Under the pieces are notes generated by a model. The model ran no database searches and was not told where the DNA came from. It saw only the letters and a program-made list of their open reading frames with translations. The translations under genes were made by a program, and so were the position numbers. Below, one piece after another: positions 27,003 through 36,201 of a stretch of DNA of 64,000 nucleotides; within the stretch, counting starts at the first letter, position 1, and each line of letters starts with the position of its first letter. Source of the stretch: Bacillus sp. SM2101 (GTDB taxonomy: Bacteria > Bacillota > Bacilli > Bacillales > SM2101); contig NZ_JAEUFG010000019.1 in assembly GCF_018588585.1 (NCBI RefSeq), forward strand, positions 20,995 through 84,994. Direction: 5' to 3'.

Positions 27003-27015
27003 CTTCTACTTTATA

Positions 27016-27184
27016 GGCTATTTTCGCATTAATTGTTGCTTTTCGTACTAAGAACCAAACACGTACTCAACTAGAGTTCGTGGCATCTTTTCTTTTGTAC
27101 AACAATGACTAACCATGTTGAACCACTTTTTTTGGTACTAATTGGATAACAATAGCAGCAAATAAAAAGTTTACTAAAAGAGCC
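27016..27184 (+). mobile_element. MITE-like repeat, copy H
   Basis: 169 bp from GGCTATTTTCGCATTAATTG to TTTACTAAAAGAGCC, with one of the best-preserved interiors (TTGCTTTTCGTACTAAGAA, CTAGAGTTCGTGGCATCTTT). Flanks ACTTTATA and TTTTTATA match at 6 of 8. Its right end is 3 bases from the stop codon of the alcohol dehydrogenase gene. Confidence 0.85.
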
Positions 27185-27187
27185 TTT

Positions 27188-28234
27188 TTATATTTCCATA
27201 ACAACTCGTCCGTTAATTTTGCCCGCTTCAAGATCAGTAAATATTTCGTTAATATCTTCTAACTTAGCTTTCGTGACCGTTGTTTTCACTTTTCCATCTG
27301 CAGCAAATTGTAAAGCCTCTTGTAAGTCCTTTCTAGTCCCAACAATCGATCCTACTACACTAACAGCATTTAAAACTGTATCAAATATTGGTATTTCAAT
27401 CATTTCAGGAGGTAGTCCAACTGCAACACATTTTCCACCGCGTTTTACTGCACGATAAGCTTCATCAAATGCTTTTTTTGAAACTGCTGTACAAATCGAT
27501 GCTTGAACGCCACCGAACTCCCTTTGGATGTATTCTGCAGAATCTTCATCAAGTGGGTTAACCGTATCATCTGCTCCAAGCTCTTTAGCAAGATCTAATT
27601 TTTCACTAAATGTATCTACAGCCACTACTTTGAATCCCATTGCTTTAGCATATTGTACGGCTACATGTCCTAATCCACCTATACCATAGATAGCAACCCA
27701 ATCACCTGGCTTAGCTTCACCAACTTTTAACGCCTTATATGTTGTCACACCGGCACAAAAAATTGGTGCAGCTTCTACGTAGCCTAAATTTTCTGGTACC
27801 TTAACTACATAATCAGCAGCTGCTAAACAATATTCTGCATATCCACCATCGATAGAATACCCTGCATTATGCTGGTTAAGACATAAGGTTTCTCTTCCTG
27901 TTAAGCAATATTCACATTGACCACAAGCTGAATATAACCAAGGTACACCTACTCTATCTCCAACGTTGAGGTGTGTAACACCTTCGCCAACCTCTACAAC
28001 CTCTCCCACTCCTTCATGACCAGGGATCAATGGTAGCTTAGGCTTTACTTTCCAATCACCATGAGCTGCGTGTAAATCAGTATGGCACACACCACAAGCT
28101 TTTATTTTCACTAATATTTGTCCGTTTGAAGCCTTCGGTTTTTCAACACATTCTACCGATAACTCCTTCTTAAATTCTTTTACTACTGCTGCTTTCATCG
28201 TTTCATGATTATGGTTACAGTTACAATTTCCCAT
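27188..28234 (-). CDS. Zinc-dependent alcohol dehydrogenase with Cys/His-rich N-terminus
   Basis: 348 residues of the AdhT/AdhP class, converting alcohols and aldehydes with NAD. Catalytic zinc: [15 protein letters not shown] and GHEGVGEV. Structural zinc: [15 protein letters not shown]. The cofactor fold is [17 protein letters not shown]. The start at 28234 has GGAGG nine bases upstream and gives [18 protein letters not shown]. The first 13 residues form a Cys/His cluster absent from typical AdhT, which begins at MKAAVV. A perfect Fnr-type site upstream suggests a fermentative role. Confidence 0.93.
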   Translation of the reverse strand: MGNCNCNHNHETMKAAVVKEFKKELSVECVEKPKASNGQILVKIKACGVCHTDLHAAHGDWKVKPKLPLIPGHEGVGEVVEVGEGVTHLNVGDRVGVPWLYSACGQCEYCLTGRETLCLNQHNAGYSIDGGYAEYCLAAADYVVKVPENLGYVEAAPIFCAGVTTYKALKVGEAKPGDWVAIYGIGGLGHVAVQYAKAMGFKVVAVDTFSEKLDLAKELGADDTVNPLDEDSAEYIQREFGGVQASICTAVSKKAFDEAYRAVKRGGKCVAVGLPPEMIEIPIFDTVLNAVSVVGSIVGTRKDLQEALQFAADGKVKTTVTKAKLEDINEIFTDLEAGKINGRVVMEI

Positions 28235-28289
28235 TTCACATCGCCTCCATATCAAAATCCCAATAATTTGACAATACTATTCGAAAGTT

Positions 28290-28305
28290 TGTGATATTAT
28301 TCACA
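28290..28305. promoter_or_regulatory. Fnr/Crp-type operator upstream of the alcohol dehydrogenase
   Basis: TGTGATATTATTCACA is a perfect TGTGA-N6-TCACA site. On the minus strand AATTAT (28263-28268) has its centre 32 bases downstream, the class II activation spacing. A better hexamer, TAGTAT (28274-28279), is only 21 bases away. Fnr activation is favoured, but repression is not excluded. Confidence 0.75.
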
Positions 28306-28507
28306 AATAAAGTGAAAAAAAATAACTCCTTACGCTATATCTTACTATATGTTATCCATTGAAAAACTTACTATTTATGACACTTATGTGAACCGTTACA
28401 TACTTTATACGTAAGGGTCCGACCCTCTGCTTTGACCCCTGAATAGGGAATATAGATTCAAGTATAGATGATCCGACCCATCATGCTCTTAATTATGCTT
28501 AACCTTA

Positions 28508-29923
28508 TTACATATACTTTCGGTGAACATTTTTTCCTTCATACGTAAATAAAATGTTTTTATTTTCGATGACTGTCTCTATATGAACTGCTCTGCCCCA
28601 TAGCTGATAAATAAAAGGAAGCACTTTCTCTAAATATTTTAAATCAAGTTCGATTCCTTCATACCAGTGCTTTAAGTAAAGCTCTCCATTTTTTAAATAG
28701 TCCCCATCATTAACGGTAATGTACGGAAATCCTCCGTTTACTCGCATATTAATAAGTTGGTCACGTACATTCTCCCAGTCTTTATCAACGATTTTATAAT
28801 CCTTCCCTTGCTTCTGAAACAAATACATATCCTCGCGGAAAACGAGATCCTTCGTTAAATAATTACGTAAGAAAGATATATCTGATTCTATTTCTCTTAC
28901 TTCAAACATTTTTTCACGCCCTGAATGTGGTTGGGCACCGTGCTCAATCATTTCTTCTGTAGGATTATTGTAACGCTCCTCAATGTCTTCAAATATTTTT
29001 AACCCAAGATAATATGGGTTAATGCTCGTTCTTGAAGGTTGAACTACACCAGCGTTTAATTTGGCAAATTCAATTGATTCATCACTCGATAAATCTAACT
29101 CCCTTAATATGCGCTGATGCCAGAACGATGCCCAGCCTTCGTTCATGATTTTGGTCTCTAATTGTGGCCAAAAGTATAGCATTTCCTCTCGCATCATCGT
29201 TAAAATATCTCGTTGCCATTCTTCTAGCTCTCGGCTGTATTCTTCTATAAAAAGCATAATATCTTTTTCAGGGCTAGGAGGAAATTTTTTCTTCTTTTTG
29301 TTATTAAGCGGCTTATTTTTGTCCTTTTCATCCAAAGTCCATAAATCATCATAAGGTGTTCGTTGCTTCTGAATATTATCCTCTAGATTATCGTTATCAT
29401 AATGCCATGCTAGCTTAGGACGCATGAGTGATGGATCGATATGTTCTTGTATAGAAAGAACCGCATCAAGAAATTTTTCTATTTCTTTCCTTCCATGAAT
29501 TAATTCGTAATATTTAACCCTATCAGCTGTGGCAGCCATACTCTCAACCATATCTCTTTTTGTATTGCTAAAACGGACATTATTTTTGAAAAAGTCGCAA
29601 TGCGCTAATACGTGGGCAACGATCAATTTATTTTGTATAAGTGAATTTGTATCAAGTAAAAAAGCATAACACGGATCTGAATTGATAACTAACTCATATA
29701 TTTTACTTAATCCTAAGTCATAATGAATTTTCATTTTATAAAATTGCTTTCCGAAGCTCCAATGCGAAAAACGAGTTGGCATCCCATATGCTCCAAAAGT
29801 ATATATAATATCTGCAGGACAAATTTCATACCGCATCGGATAAAAATCTAAGCCGAAACCCTTTGCAATTTCTGTAATTTCATCAATGGCATATTCCAAT
29901 TCTTTACGTGCACCTTCATTCAT
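28508..29923 (-). CDS. spoVR: SpoVR family stage V sporulation protein
   Basis: 471 residues, start at [16 protein letters not shown] with GGGGGAG about ten bases upstream. The SpoVR domain covers nearly all of it: [49 protein letters not shown], then [16 protein letters not shown] and [14 protein letters not shown]. SpoVR is required for normal spore cortex formation in Bacillus; its biochemistry is unclear. An internal Lys-rich segment ([15 protein letters not shown]) is a linker. The yhdB-like gene is divergent next door, as near B. subtilis spoVR. Confidence 0.93.
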   Translation of the reverse strand: MNEGARKELEYAIDEITEIAKGFGLDFYPMRYEICPADIIYTFGAYGMPTRFSHWSFGKQFYKMKIHYDLGLSKIYELVINSDPCYAFLLDTNSLIQNKLIVAHVLAHCDFFKNNVRFSNTKRDMVESMAATADRVKYYELIHGRKEIEKFLDAVLSIQEHIDPSLMRPKLAWHYDNDNLEDNIQKQRTPYDDLWTLDEKDKNKPLNNKKKKKFPPSPEKDIMLFIEEYSRELEEWQRDILTMMREEMLYFWPQLETKIMNEGWASFWHQRILRELDLSSDESIEFAKLNAGVVQPSRTSINPYYLGLKIFEDIEERYNNPTEEMIEHGAQPHSGREKMFEVREIESDISFLRNYLTKDLVFREDMYLFQKQGKDYKIVDKDWENVRDQLINMRVNGGFPYITVNDGDYLKNGELYLKHWYEGIELDLKYLEKVLPFIYQLWGRAVHIETVIENKNILFTYEGKNVHRKYM

Positions 29924-30315
29924 TTGCCACTCACTCCCCCTGTCTCTTCTTACCAACAATGTATGAGTGTTATGACGAAATGATGAAAGCTCACCATTTA
30001 AAAATAAAAATTACTTAAATAACGAATCGAAATCGGTTAGATAGAACGTATTCAAAAAATAACGAACCTCATTAATACTGTATGGAGGAAATTAACTTTT
30101 CCGAAAAGGTAAACTATCGCACCATCTTCTGTGATACCCTTTTTTCCACTCTTTTATAATATTTATTTTTGCCTCTACATATATAAATGTTGTCCGATAA
30201 ATGATGGTAATTGAGTTTCACCCTTCTTTTTAAATTATCGTCCAACATTTACAGCGAAAATTTTTTCATTAAGTAAAACATACTAATGTTAACTCCGAAT
30301 AGGAGGGTGATCTCA
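29924..30315. other. Divergent region between spoVR and yhdB
   Basis: 392 AT-rich bases. I see no gene, repeat copy or confident promoter. The spacing suggests separate promoters for the two divergent genes. Confidence 0.4.
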
Positions 30316-30555
30316 ATGAACATCGTGGATTACGATAGGGCGTTATACTATACACATCGCTCGCAGTGGGATAACTTGTTAATACTGATGGTACGAACAA
30401 AGGACCAATTTTTATCAAAAAAAATTGAACACTTCCTACATGCTTATAATTTTTCAAAAGATTATACAGCTGTTGAGAATAATCTGTACTCCCTTCTTAG
30501 ATATGTTGATCATGCGATCACATCTAGTCAAGAGGACATTGAAGATTATTGGTAA
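30316..30555 (+). CDS. yhdB: YhdB-like protein
   Basis: 79 residues from the ATG preceded by GGAGGGTGATCTCA. The stretch DYDRALYYTHRSQWDNLLIL, then MVRTKDQFLSKKIEHFLHAY, matches what I recall of B. subtilis YhdB, whose gene also neighbours spoVR. No function is known. It is a small, probably soluble helical protein. It converges on the MFS transporter gene. Confidence 0.82.
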   Translation: MNIVDYDRALYYTHRSQWDNLLILMVRTKDQFLSKKIEHFLHAYNFSKDYTAVENNLYSLLRYVDHAITSSQEDIEDYW

Positions 30556-30575
30556 TAAATTTAATTATATTAACA

Positions 30576-30609
30576 AAAGGGTTGAGCCTTATTTTGAGCT
30601 CCACCCTTT
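30576..30609. terminator. Terminator between yhdB and the MFS gene
   Basis: AAAGGGTTGAGC pairs imperfectly with GAGCTCCACCCTTT, with TCTATTTATT following on the plus strand. It lies between converging genes. Confidence 0.6.
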
Positions 30610-30616
30610 CTATTTA

Positions 30617-31855
30617 TTACATATATTCTGATGATTTATTTAATCGACTTCGACTATCGAAAAGAATAACATACGTGATGATAACAGTCATAGCTGCAAC
30701 AAGTAATACTACAGATAATATTCCAAATGGTATGATTGCAGATGTATCTGAAATGATTCTAGTAAAAACAATAAGCAAGACAATTCTTATACCTAAACCT
30801 ATTACACGAAACAAACTGTCTACACGACCAATTTTGTCATTTGGAATTAACTCCATAAGTAAAGAGTTCCTTGCTACTCGAGTACCGGCGTTCCCAAAGG
30901 CAGTAAATAGTTTCACTATATAAAACACCCATAAGTATGGAAAAATAGCTAACATGGTAATTGCTATCGAATATATACATACAGTAATTACGATAGATCG
31001 TTCATTACCTATTTTCTTTGCGAATAAAGGTATGATAATTCCAGCAACAATTGCACCAACTCCATATATCATTCCCGATGTTCCATATGCTGAAGCGTCT
31101 GCTTCTAAGACATTTGCTATATATATTGGATTCAAATAATTTGATACCATCACACCGATGAAGGGCATAAATGATGCAAGAAAGAACAAGAACAACATAG
31201 GAGATTTCTTCATATAATGATATCCTTCTGCAAGCTTATACAATAGAGAGTCATTACTTTGACCAGACTCTTGAGCTCTTTTGTATGGTATTAAATAAAA
31301 CATTAGAGCTGCACCACCATAAGTCATTGCATCAAGTAATAAAATTAGCGACAAATCCACTCTACTAATAAGTATTGTAGCAATCCCTCCAGCAATTACC
31401 GTTGACAACTGCCCTTGAATTTCCATGACACCATTTAATGATTTATATTGCTCTTTAGTAAAGATTTCTTGATTAAAGGCAAACATTGTAGGATAAAACA
31501 ATGAATAATAAAGCCCACCCATTGCAAATAATACAATTAACATCCATAGTTCATAATCATTGCCATTCACAATTCCATATATCGCAAATAAACTGATTAT
31601 GATTGAACCAATCACTTCACCGACAATTAAAATTGCTCTTCTTGAGAGCTTATCAATCATATATCCGATATATGGGGCTAGTATAAATTGGGCAATGGTC
31701 ATACAAATTGTTGCAAAACCCAATATGACTGCTCCACCTTTTTCTGTTACTAATAACCAAGGAATGGCAATCATTGTCACTCCGGTTCCAATAGAAGAAA
31801 ATATATTAGCTGATAAGATTTTATATAAACGTTGATCTTGAAAAAGTGTGCTCAT
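30617..31855 (-). CDS. Major facilitator superfamily transporter
   Basis: 412 residues with about 12 membrane helices. The N-terminal half has the MFS_3/enterobactin-exporter-like opening (LFQDQRLYKILSANIFSSIG) and a loop 2-3 motif GYMIDKLSRRAIL. This branch includes macrolide-efflux (Mef-like) and siderophore exporters. The substrate is unknown. The gene is monocistronic with GGAGGGACTGA upstream of the ATG. Confidence 0.88.
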   Translation of the reverse strand: MSTLFQDQRLYKILSANIFSSIGTGVTMIAIPWLLVTEKGGAVILGFATICMTIAQFILAPYIGYMIDKLSRRAILIVGEVIGSIIISLFAIYGIVNGNDYELWMLIVLFAMGGLYYSLFYPTMFAFNQEIFTKEQYKSLNGVMEIQGQLSTVIAGGIATILISRVDLSLILLLDAMTYGGAALMFYLIPYKRAQESGQSNDSLLYKLAEGYHYMKKSPMLFLFFLASFMPFIGVMVSNYLNPIYIANVLEADASAYGTSGMIYGVGAIVAGIIIPLFAKKIGNERSIVITVCIYSIAITMLAIFPYLWVFYIVKLFTAFGNAGTRVARNSLLMELIPNDKIGRVDSLFRVIGLGIRIVLLIVFTRIISDTSAIIPFGILSVVLLVAAMTVIITYVILFDSRSRLNKSSEYM

Positions 31856-31924
31856 TCAGTCCCTCCTTTCGGTTTAGTCGTATGGAGAGAACAGATGTTA
31901 GTTCTCGTTTTTAAACAAAAATTT

Positions 31925-32455
31925 TTAAAATGAATTCACTTGCCCATAAGCTTTTACATATAACTGTAGTTCAGTCATTAATCCATCAACTAATTGGCTA
32001 CCTTCATCAGTAAGCGCATCATTTTCTAGATCAAAGTAAACTGGGTCTAATACAAGCTGTTTAGGAATTACATTTGCGTATACCCCGCGGGCAGTCGTTC
32101 TCATATTAGTTAATGCATTCATACCACCTTTTCCGCCTCCGGCAACCGCTAATAAAGCAACTGGTTTATGACGGAAGTATTCTCCACCTAAAAAGTCTAG
32201 CGCATTTTTTAAGGCCCCACTCATCGCACTGTGGTATTCAGGTGAGCTTAACACGATTCCATCTGCATTTTTTATAGTGTTTTTAAGTTGTTGTACTGCA
32301 TCAATTGTGTCCTGTTCACTCTCACCGTTATATAGTGGCAAAGTGCCATCGCTTAGATCAACTAACTGTGCTTTATATTCCTTTGAAATAAATCTTGCTG
32401 CAACCCCTGTTCTACCAGATTTTCTTGGACTTCCATTAATAACTACAATATTCAT
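31925..32455 (-). CDS. NAD(P)H-dependent FMN reductase
   Basis: 176 residues from MNIVVINGSPRKSGRTG, preceded by AAGGAGAATAATTTT. It is a flavodoxin-like FMN_red protein: NGSPRKSGRTG binds the FMN phosphate, and SSPEYHSAMSGALKNALDFL is the second FMN-contact motif. It reduces FMN, quinones or azo compounds with NAD(P)H. The physiological substrate is not readable. Repeat copy I lies about 58 bases upstream of the start. Confidence 0.9.
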   Translation of the reverse strand: MNIVVINGSPRKSGRTGVAARFISKEYKAQLVDLSDGTLPLYNGESEQDTIDAVQQLKNTIKNADGIVLSSPEYHSAMSGALKNALDFLGGEYFRHKPVALLAVAGGGKGGMNALTNMRTTARGVYANVIPKQLVLDPVYFDLENDALTDEGSQLVDGLMTELQLYVKAYGQVNSF

Positions 32456-32513
32456 AAAATTATTCTCCTTCATTTGTTATTTTTAGACATTTTTATGATG
32501 TTGTTTTTTATTA

Positions 32514-32671
32514 GGCTGTTTTCGCTTAGATTGTTATTTTTTGTACTAAAAAATACAACGTATACAACTAGAATTCGTAACCTTTACTTATATAATAACG
32601 ACGGCTGTTGAGTAAAACGACATCTCTATCTTCTAGTGTAGAAGCTAAGCAACAAAGTTATAAAAAGAGCC
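32514..32671 (+). mobile_element. MITE-like repeat, copy I
   Basis: 158 bp from GGCTGTTTTCGCTTAGATTG to AACAAAGTTATAAAAAGAGCC, with ACGACGGCTGTTGAGTAAAA and CGACATCTCTATCTTCTAG as in other full copies. Flanks TTTTATTA and TGTTGTTA match at 6 of 8. Confidence 0.85.
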
Positions 32672-32824
32672 TGTTGTTATATATAGTATAACTAGCACTT
32701 CAGAAGATTAAATCAGTGTTTTTATTGAACATTCTCTACTCATATTGACTGACGAAATACAAATCATTCTACGACTATAGTCTTATAAAATTATGACAAG
32801 ACGAAGCTTGTCTACTAGGTGGTA

Positions 32825-33460
32825 TCAAATACCACGCTTTACTGCATACAGCGCCGCTTGTGTCCGATCGCTTAACTCAAGCTTTGCTAAAATGTTTGAA
32901 ACATGTGTTTTGACCGTTTTTTCAGTGATGTACAAAGTTGCTGCTATTTCTTTATTACTTTTCCCATTAGCAATTTCAGAGAGAACTTCCTTCTCACGAT
33001 TTGTTAATTGGTCAATCAAATTCTCTTCTTCTTGACCCCCACTTTGAACATGAGACATGACATGAGAAGTCACTTTTGGATGTAACTGACTCTCTCCACG
33101 ATATACAGCTCTTATTGAATTAACTAACTCATCAGGTTCAACATCTTTCAATTGATAGCCATTTGCACCTGCTCGTAGAGCTGGAATTACATGATCTTGA
33201 TCAGAGAAGCTTGTAAGCATTAATATTGCTATTTTCGGATGTTTATCTTTAATAGCTTTAGTCGCCTCAATCCCATCCATAATAGGCATAATTAAGTCCA
33301 TAACGACAACATCTGGTTGATGTTCTTGTGTAAGATTAACCGCTTCTTGACCATTTGTTGCCTCAGCAACAACTTCGATGTCACTTTGTGTTTTAAGAAA
33401 AAATAATAATCCTCTCCGTACAACATGGTGATCGTCAGCTATAAGTACTTTAATTGACAT
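32825..33460 (-). CDS. NarL/DegU-family response regulator (YhcZ/AirR-like)
   Basis: 211 residues. The receiver has Asp9-Asp10, phospho-acceptor Asp55 in VVVMDLIMPIMDG, and Lys in YQLKDVEPDE. The C-terminal LuxR-type helix-turn-helix is LTNREKEVLSEIANGKSNKEI followed by LYITEKTVKTHVSNIL. The start has GGGGGAGAGGAA upstream. It lies 87 bases after its kinase. The pair resembles YhcZ/YhcY of Bacillus and AirR/AirS of Staphylococcus, which respond to oxygen or redox state. Confidence 0.9.
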   Translation of the reverse strand: MSIKVLIADDHHVVRRGLLFFLKTQSDIEVVAEATNGQEAVNLTQEHQPDVVVMDLIMPIMDGIEATKAIKDKHPKIAILMLTSFSDQDHVIPALRAGANGYQLKDVEPDELVNSIRAVYRGESQLHPKVTSHVMSHVQSGGQEEENLIDQLTNREKEVLSEIANGKSNKEIAATLYITEKTVKTHVSNILAKLELSDRTQAALYAVKRGI

Positions 33461-33547
33461 TTCCTCTCCCCCTTATTATATTTTCAGTTATTGAATTAGA
33501 CGTAGTCTTCCAAAATTAGATTCTCAACATAACGAGTCTTTAGATAG

Positions 33548-34666
33548 CTACAAAGGTACGGTCACTTCAACCTTGGTGCCTTTGCCAATCTCACTTTGAA
33601 TGCCTAAGCTCCCATTCTGCATCTCAATACGTTCCTTCATACCTGCTAGTCCTAGCGAAGGCATTTCTAGTCTAGGGTTGTATTGAAAACCACAACCTTT
33701 ATCTACAATCATTAGCTTTACCTGTTTTTTCGTTATTTCTAATTCAATTGTAGCGTTTTTTGTGCCTGCGTGTTTCTTAATATTATTTAAAGCTTCTTGG
33801 CCGATCCTCCATAAACATTCTTCAACATGATTCGGTAAATCTATAATCCCTTTTACATCAATACAAACCGTTAAACCTAGTACCTTACCATAATCACATA
33901 AAGCGCTACCAATACCATTCTCTAATCCTTGTGGACGCAATTGCCAAATTAAAGCACGCATTTCCTGCAATGCTTCATGCGATACTTCCTGCATATATGT
34001 AAGCATTTCTTGCACTTTCAGGTCATCTGTCATTTCCTTTGTTCCACGAGCAGTTAATTGTAAAGAAAAAAGAAGTTGATTAACTGAATCATGTAAATCT
34101 CGCGCTAGACGGTTCCGCTCATCAATAAGTGCAACTTGTTGCTCTTTTTCAACAAGCTTAATACGTTTAATTGCTGAGCCTATTTGATAAGCCACGGCTT
34201 CGAGTAAAGCTAGTTCTTCATCTGTAAAATGAGTTTTATATGGGGAAGCGATGTTAAGCAGCCCAAATTTTTCCTCACCTGCTCGTAAAGGTACTGTAGC
34301 ATGATGCGTAATCCCTTCAGTGTCACCCCAGTCATATTCAATCGCATCTTCAATTCGTTTACAATTAATAATATTTGCTGCTCTTTGAAGTCGGCCATCA
34401 TTATAACGATCTAAGCACCAGCACCCACCTTCACACATTGGCTTTTTCTTCTTCCACACTAAACCAGGTGGAAGATTATAATCTGCAACGAGCTGAAAAT
34501 TTTCTTTCTCATCTATAAAGAATATCCATCCAGTATCGAGGCCCGTTACTTGAAGGAGCTCTTTTAAAACATCAGCCAACATGAGATACAAATCATTAGC
34601 TTGATTTAACGTTTCAGCAATTGTTTTAAGTGTATGTAATTCTTGAATTCGCTGTTCATCTGTCAA
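33548..34666 (-). CDS. Cytoplasmic GAF sensor histidine kinase with four cysteines (YhcY/AirS-like)
   Basis: 372 residues with no membrane helix. The GAF domain (residues ~15-168) contains Cys78, Cys82 and Cys84 in PMCEGGCWCLDR and Cys102 in NIINCKR. Four conserved cysteines in a GAF domain are the proposed [2Fe-2S] ligands of AirS. HisKA_3 follows with phospho-accepting His192 in LARDLHDSVNQ, then a NarX-type HATPase with MIVDKGCGF and LGLAGMKERI. It probably senses oxygen, nitric oxide or redox state through the cluster. It is encoded upstream of its regulator. Confidence 0.9.
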   Translation of the reverse strand: MTDEQRIQELHTLKTIAETLNQANDLYLMLADVLKELLQVTGLDTGWIFFIDEKENFQLVADYNLPPGLVWKKKKPMCEGGCWCLDRYNDGRLQRAANIINCKRIEDAIEYDWGDTEGITHHATVPLRAGEEKFGLLNIASPYKTHFTDEELALLEAVAYQIGSAIKRIKLVEKEQQVALIDERNRLARDLHDSVNQLLFSLQLTARGTKEMTDDLKVQEMLTYMQEVSHEALQEMRALIWQLRPQGLENGIGSALCDYGKVLGLTVCIDVKGIIDLPNHVEECLWRIGQEALNNIKKHAGTKNATIELEITKKQVKLMIVDKGCGFQYNPRLEMPSLGLAGMKERIEMQNGSLGIQSEIGKGTKVEVTVPL

Positions 34667-34829
34667 TGTTCACTCACCTCATCCCCTTATAATGACTAGC
34701 TAAAGTTATTACTAATTATAGCAATGAACAACTGCTGGATCGATAGAAATTAGTCGTAAATACCCCTACTTCTTTAGTCGTAAAAAAGAAGCTCTATAAA
34801 TTTGAGCCCCTCATTTACTTTTATGCTAG

Positions 34830-35207
34830 TTATTTCATAACATATGTGGCTAAAGCCTTTTGAATATCATAAATGTTTTTGTCTTTTTTAAATTGCTTTG
34901 AAATTGGTTGGCTTGAACCTGAGATCCATATTTTCAATTCTGAATCGATATCGAATGTACCAGCTGTTTCCACACTAAAATGAGTTACACTTTTGTATGG
35001 GATTGAATGAAATTCTGTTTTCTTCCCTGTTACTCCTTGCTTATCAATTAAAATGAGACGCTGATTTGTAAAAACAATAGAGTCTCTTATAAGCTTAAAA
35101 GCCTTTTCAACTTTTTCGTCTGTTGTAATAATCGATTTCAATTCTCTTTCTGTAGATTGTATATCGGCTTCGGAAGCATTTCCCATTATGCCGTCTAATA
35201 GTCCCAT
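34830..35207 (-). CDS. Bacterial PH-domain protein
   Basis: 125 residues. The segment SIVFTNQRLILIDKQGVTGKK, followed by FHSIPYKSVTHFSVETAGTF and ELKIWISGS, fits the bacterial pleckstrin-homology family (PF08000), small beta-rich proteins of unknown role. No signal or membrane helix is seen. The start is preceded by AAAGGGGTGGAGGT. It stands alone between the kinase and an aldo/keto reductase. Confidence 0.82.
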   Translation of the reverse strand: MGLLDGIMGNASEADIQSTERELKSIITTDEKVEKAFKLIRDSIVFTNQRLILIDKQGVTGKKTEFHSIPYKSVTHFSVETAGTFDIDSELKIWISGSSQPISKQFKKDKNIYDIQKALATYVMK

Positions 35208-35256
35208 ACCTCCACCCCTTTGAATGTTAATTATTTTGTCTATATTCTTTAACTGA

Positions 35257-36159
35257 CTAATCTACTTCTTTTCCGACTGAGCTTTGCCAAACTTCGAACC
35301 ACTGCTCTCTCGTCATGTGGATGTTTAGCGCATCTACTGCTTTACGTATTCTTGACACTTTTCCTGAACCGACGATTGGAATAATGTTCGCCGGATGATT
35401 TAACAGCCATGCATACATCACTTGATCAATTGAGTCTATATTTAGTTCACCTTTTATCTTATGAAGAGTTTCTCGTAATCGAACCTCTTTTTCATTTTCA
35501 GAATAAAATATTTCTCCCCCTGCTAGTGGAGACCACGCCATCGGAGGGATGTTTCTTTCTTGACATTGCTCAATACAACCATTTACAAATTGAGACAAGT
35601 TACTTACAGAAAGCTCAACTTGATTTGTAACGAGTGGAAAATTTAAATACGAGTTTAGTAAATGGAACTGAGATGGGCTAAAATTAGAGACACCAAAGTT
35701 AAGGACTTTCCCTTCCGCTTTTAATTGAGCAAAAGCTTCAGCAACTTCTGCAGGATTCATTAATGGATCGGGTCTATGTATTAATAGTAAATCAATATAA
35801 TCTGTACGAAAATTACGCAGAGAATTTTCAACAGAATGAATAATATGCTTCTTGCTCGTATCATAGTATTTAATTTTATGATCAGGTCGATTTTTTGACA
35901 CAAGTTTTATGCCACACTTTGTTATAATTTGTATATCCCTTCTAAGTGCTGGTTTTAATGCTAGAGCTTCTCCAAATAATGCTTCACATGTATAATCACC
36001 ATAAATATCAGCGTGATCAAACGTTGTAATACCAAGTTCCTTACATTCTTCCATTAAGTGTAAAATCTCTTCTTTTTCCATATTCCATTCAGATAACCGC
36101 CATAGTCCGAGTACAATTCTCGATACTTGTAATGTTTCGCTAAGTTTTATTTTTTCCAT
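35257..36159 (-). CDS. Aldo/keto reductase (YdhF-like)
   Basis: 300 residues from MEKIKLSETLQVSRIVLG, preceded by GGAGTTGAGCATA; an upstream ATG at 36183 lacks a ribosome site. It has a (beta/alpha)8 aldo-keto reductase fold with the catalytic tetrad: Asp and Tyr in TFDHADIYGDYT, Lys in ITKCGI and His in LLLIHRPDP. The NADPH-binding end is IPIVGSGKVSRIRKAVD. It reduces an aldehyde or ketone. It follows gluconokinase by 42 bases on the same strand, so both may belong to a carbohydrate operon. Confidence 0.9.
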   Translation of the reverse strand: MEKIKLSETLQVSRIVLGLWRLSEWNMEKEEILHLMEECKELGITTFDHADIYGDYTCEALFGEALALKPALRRDIQIITKCGIKLVSKNRPDHKIKYYDTSKKHIIHSVENSLRNFRTDYIDLLLIHRPDPLMNPAEVAEAFAQLKAEGKVLNFGVSNFSPSQFHLLNSYLNFPLVTNQVELSVSNLSQFVNGCIEQCQERNIPPMAWSPLAGGEIFYSENEKEVRLRETLHKIKGELNIDSIDQVMYAWLLNHPANIIPIVGSGKVSRIRKAVDALNIHMTREQWFEVWQSSVGKEVD

Positions 36160-36201
36160 TATGCTCAACTCCAGTTCAGTCATTTGACAACGAGAATCCC
36201 T

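Noticed and set aside
28410..28445. GGGTCCGACCCT palindrome upstream of the alcohol dehydrogenase
   Set aside because: The stem is short, it has no T-run and no second copy, and it lies too far from any gene end to be assigned.
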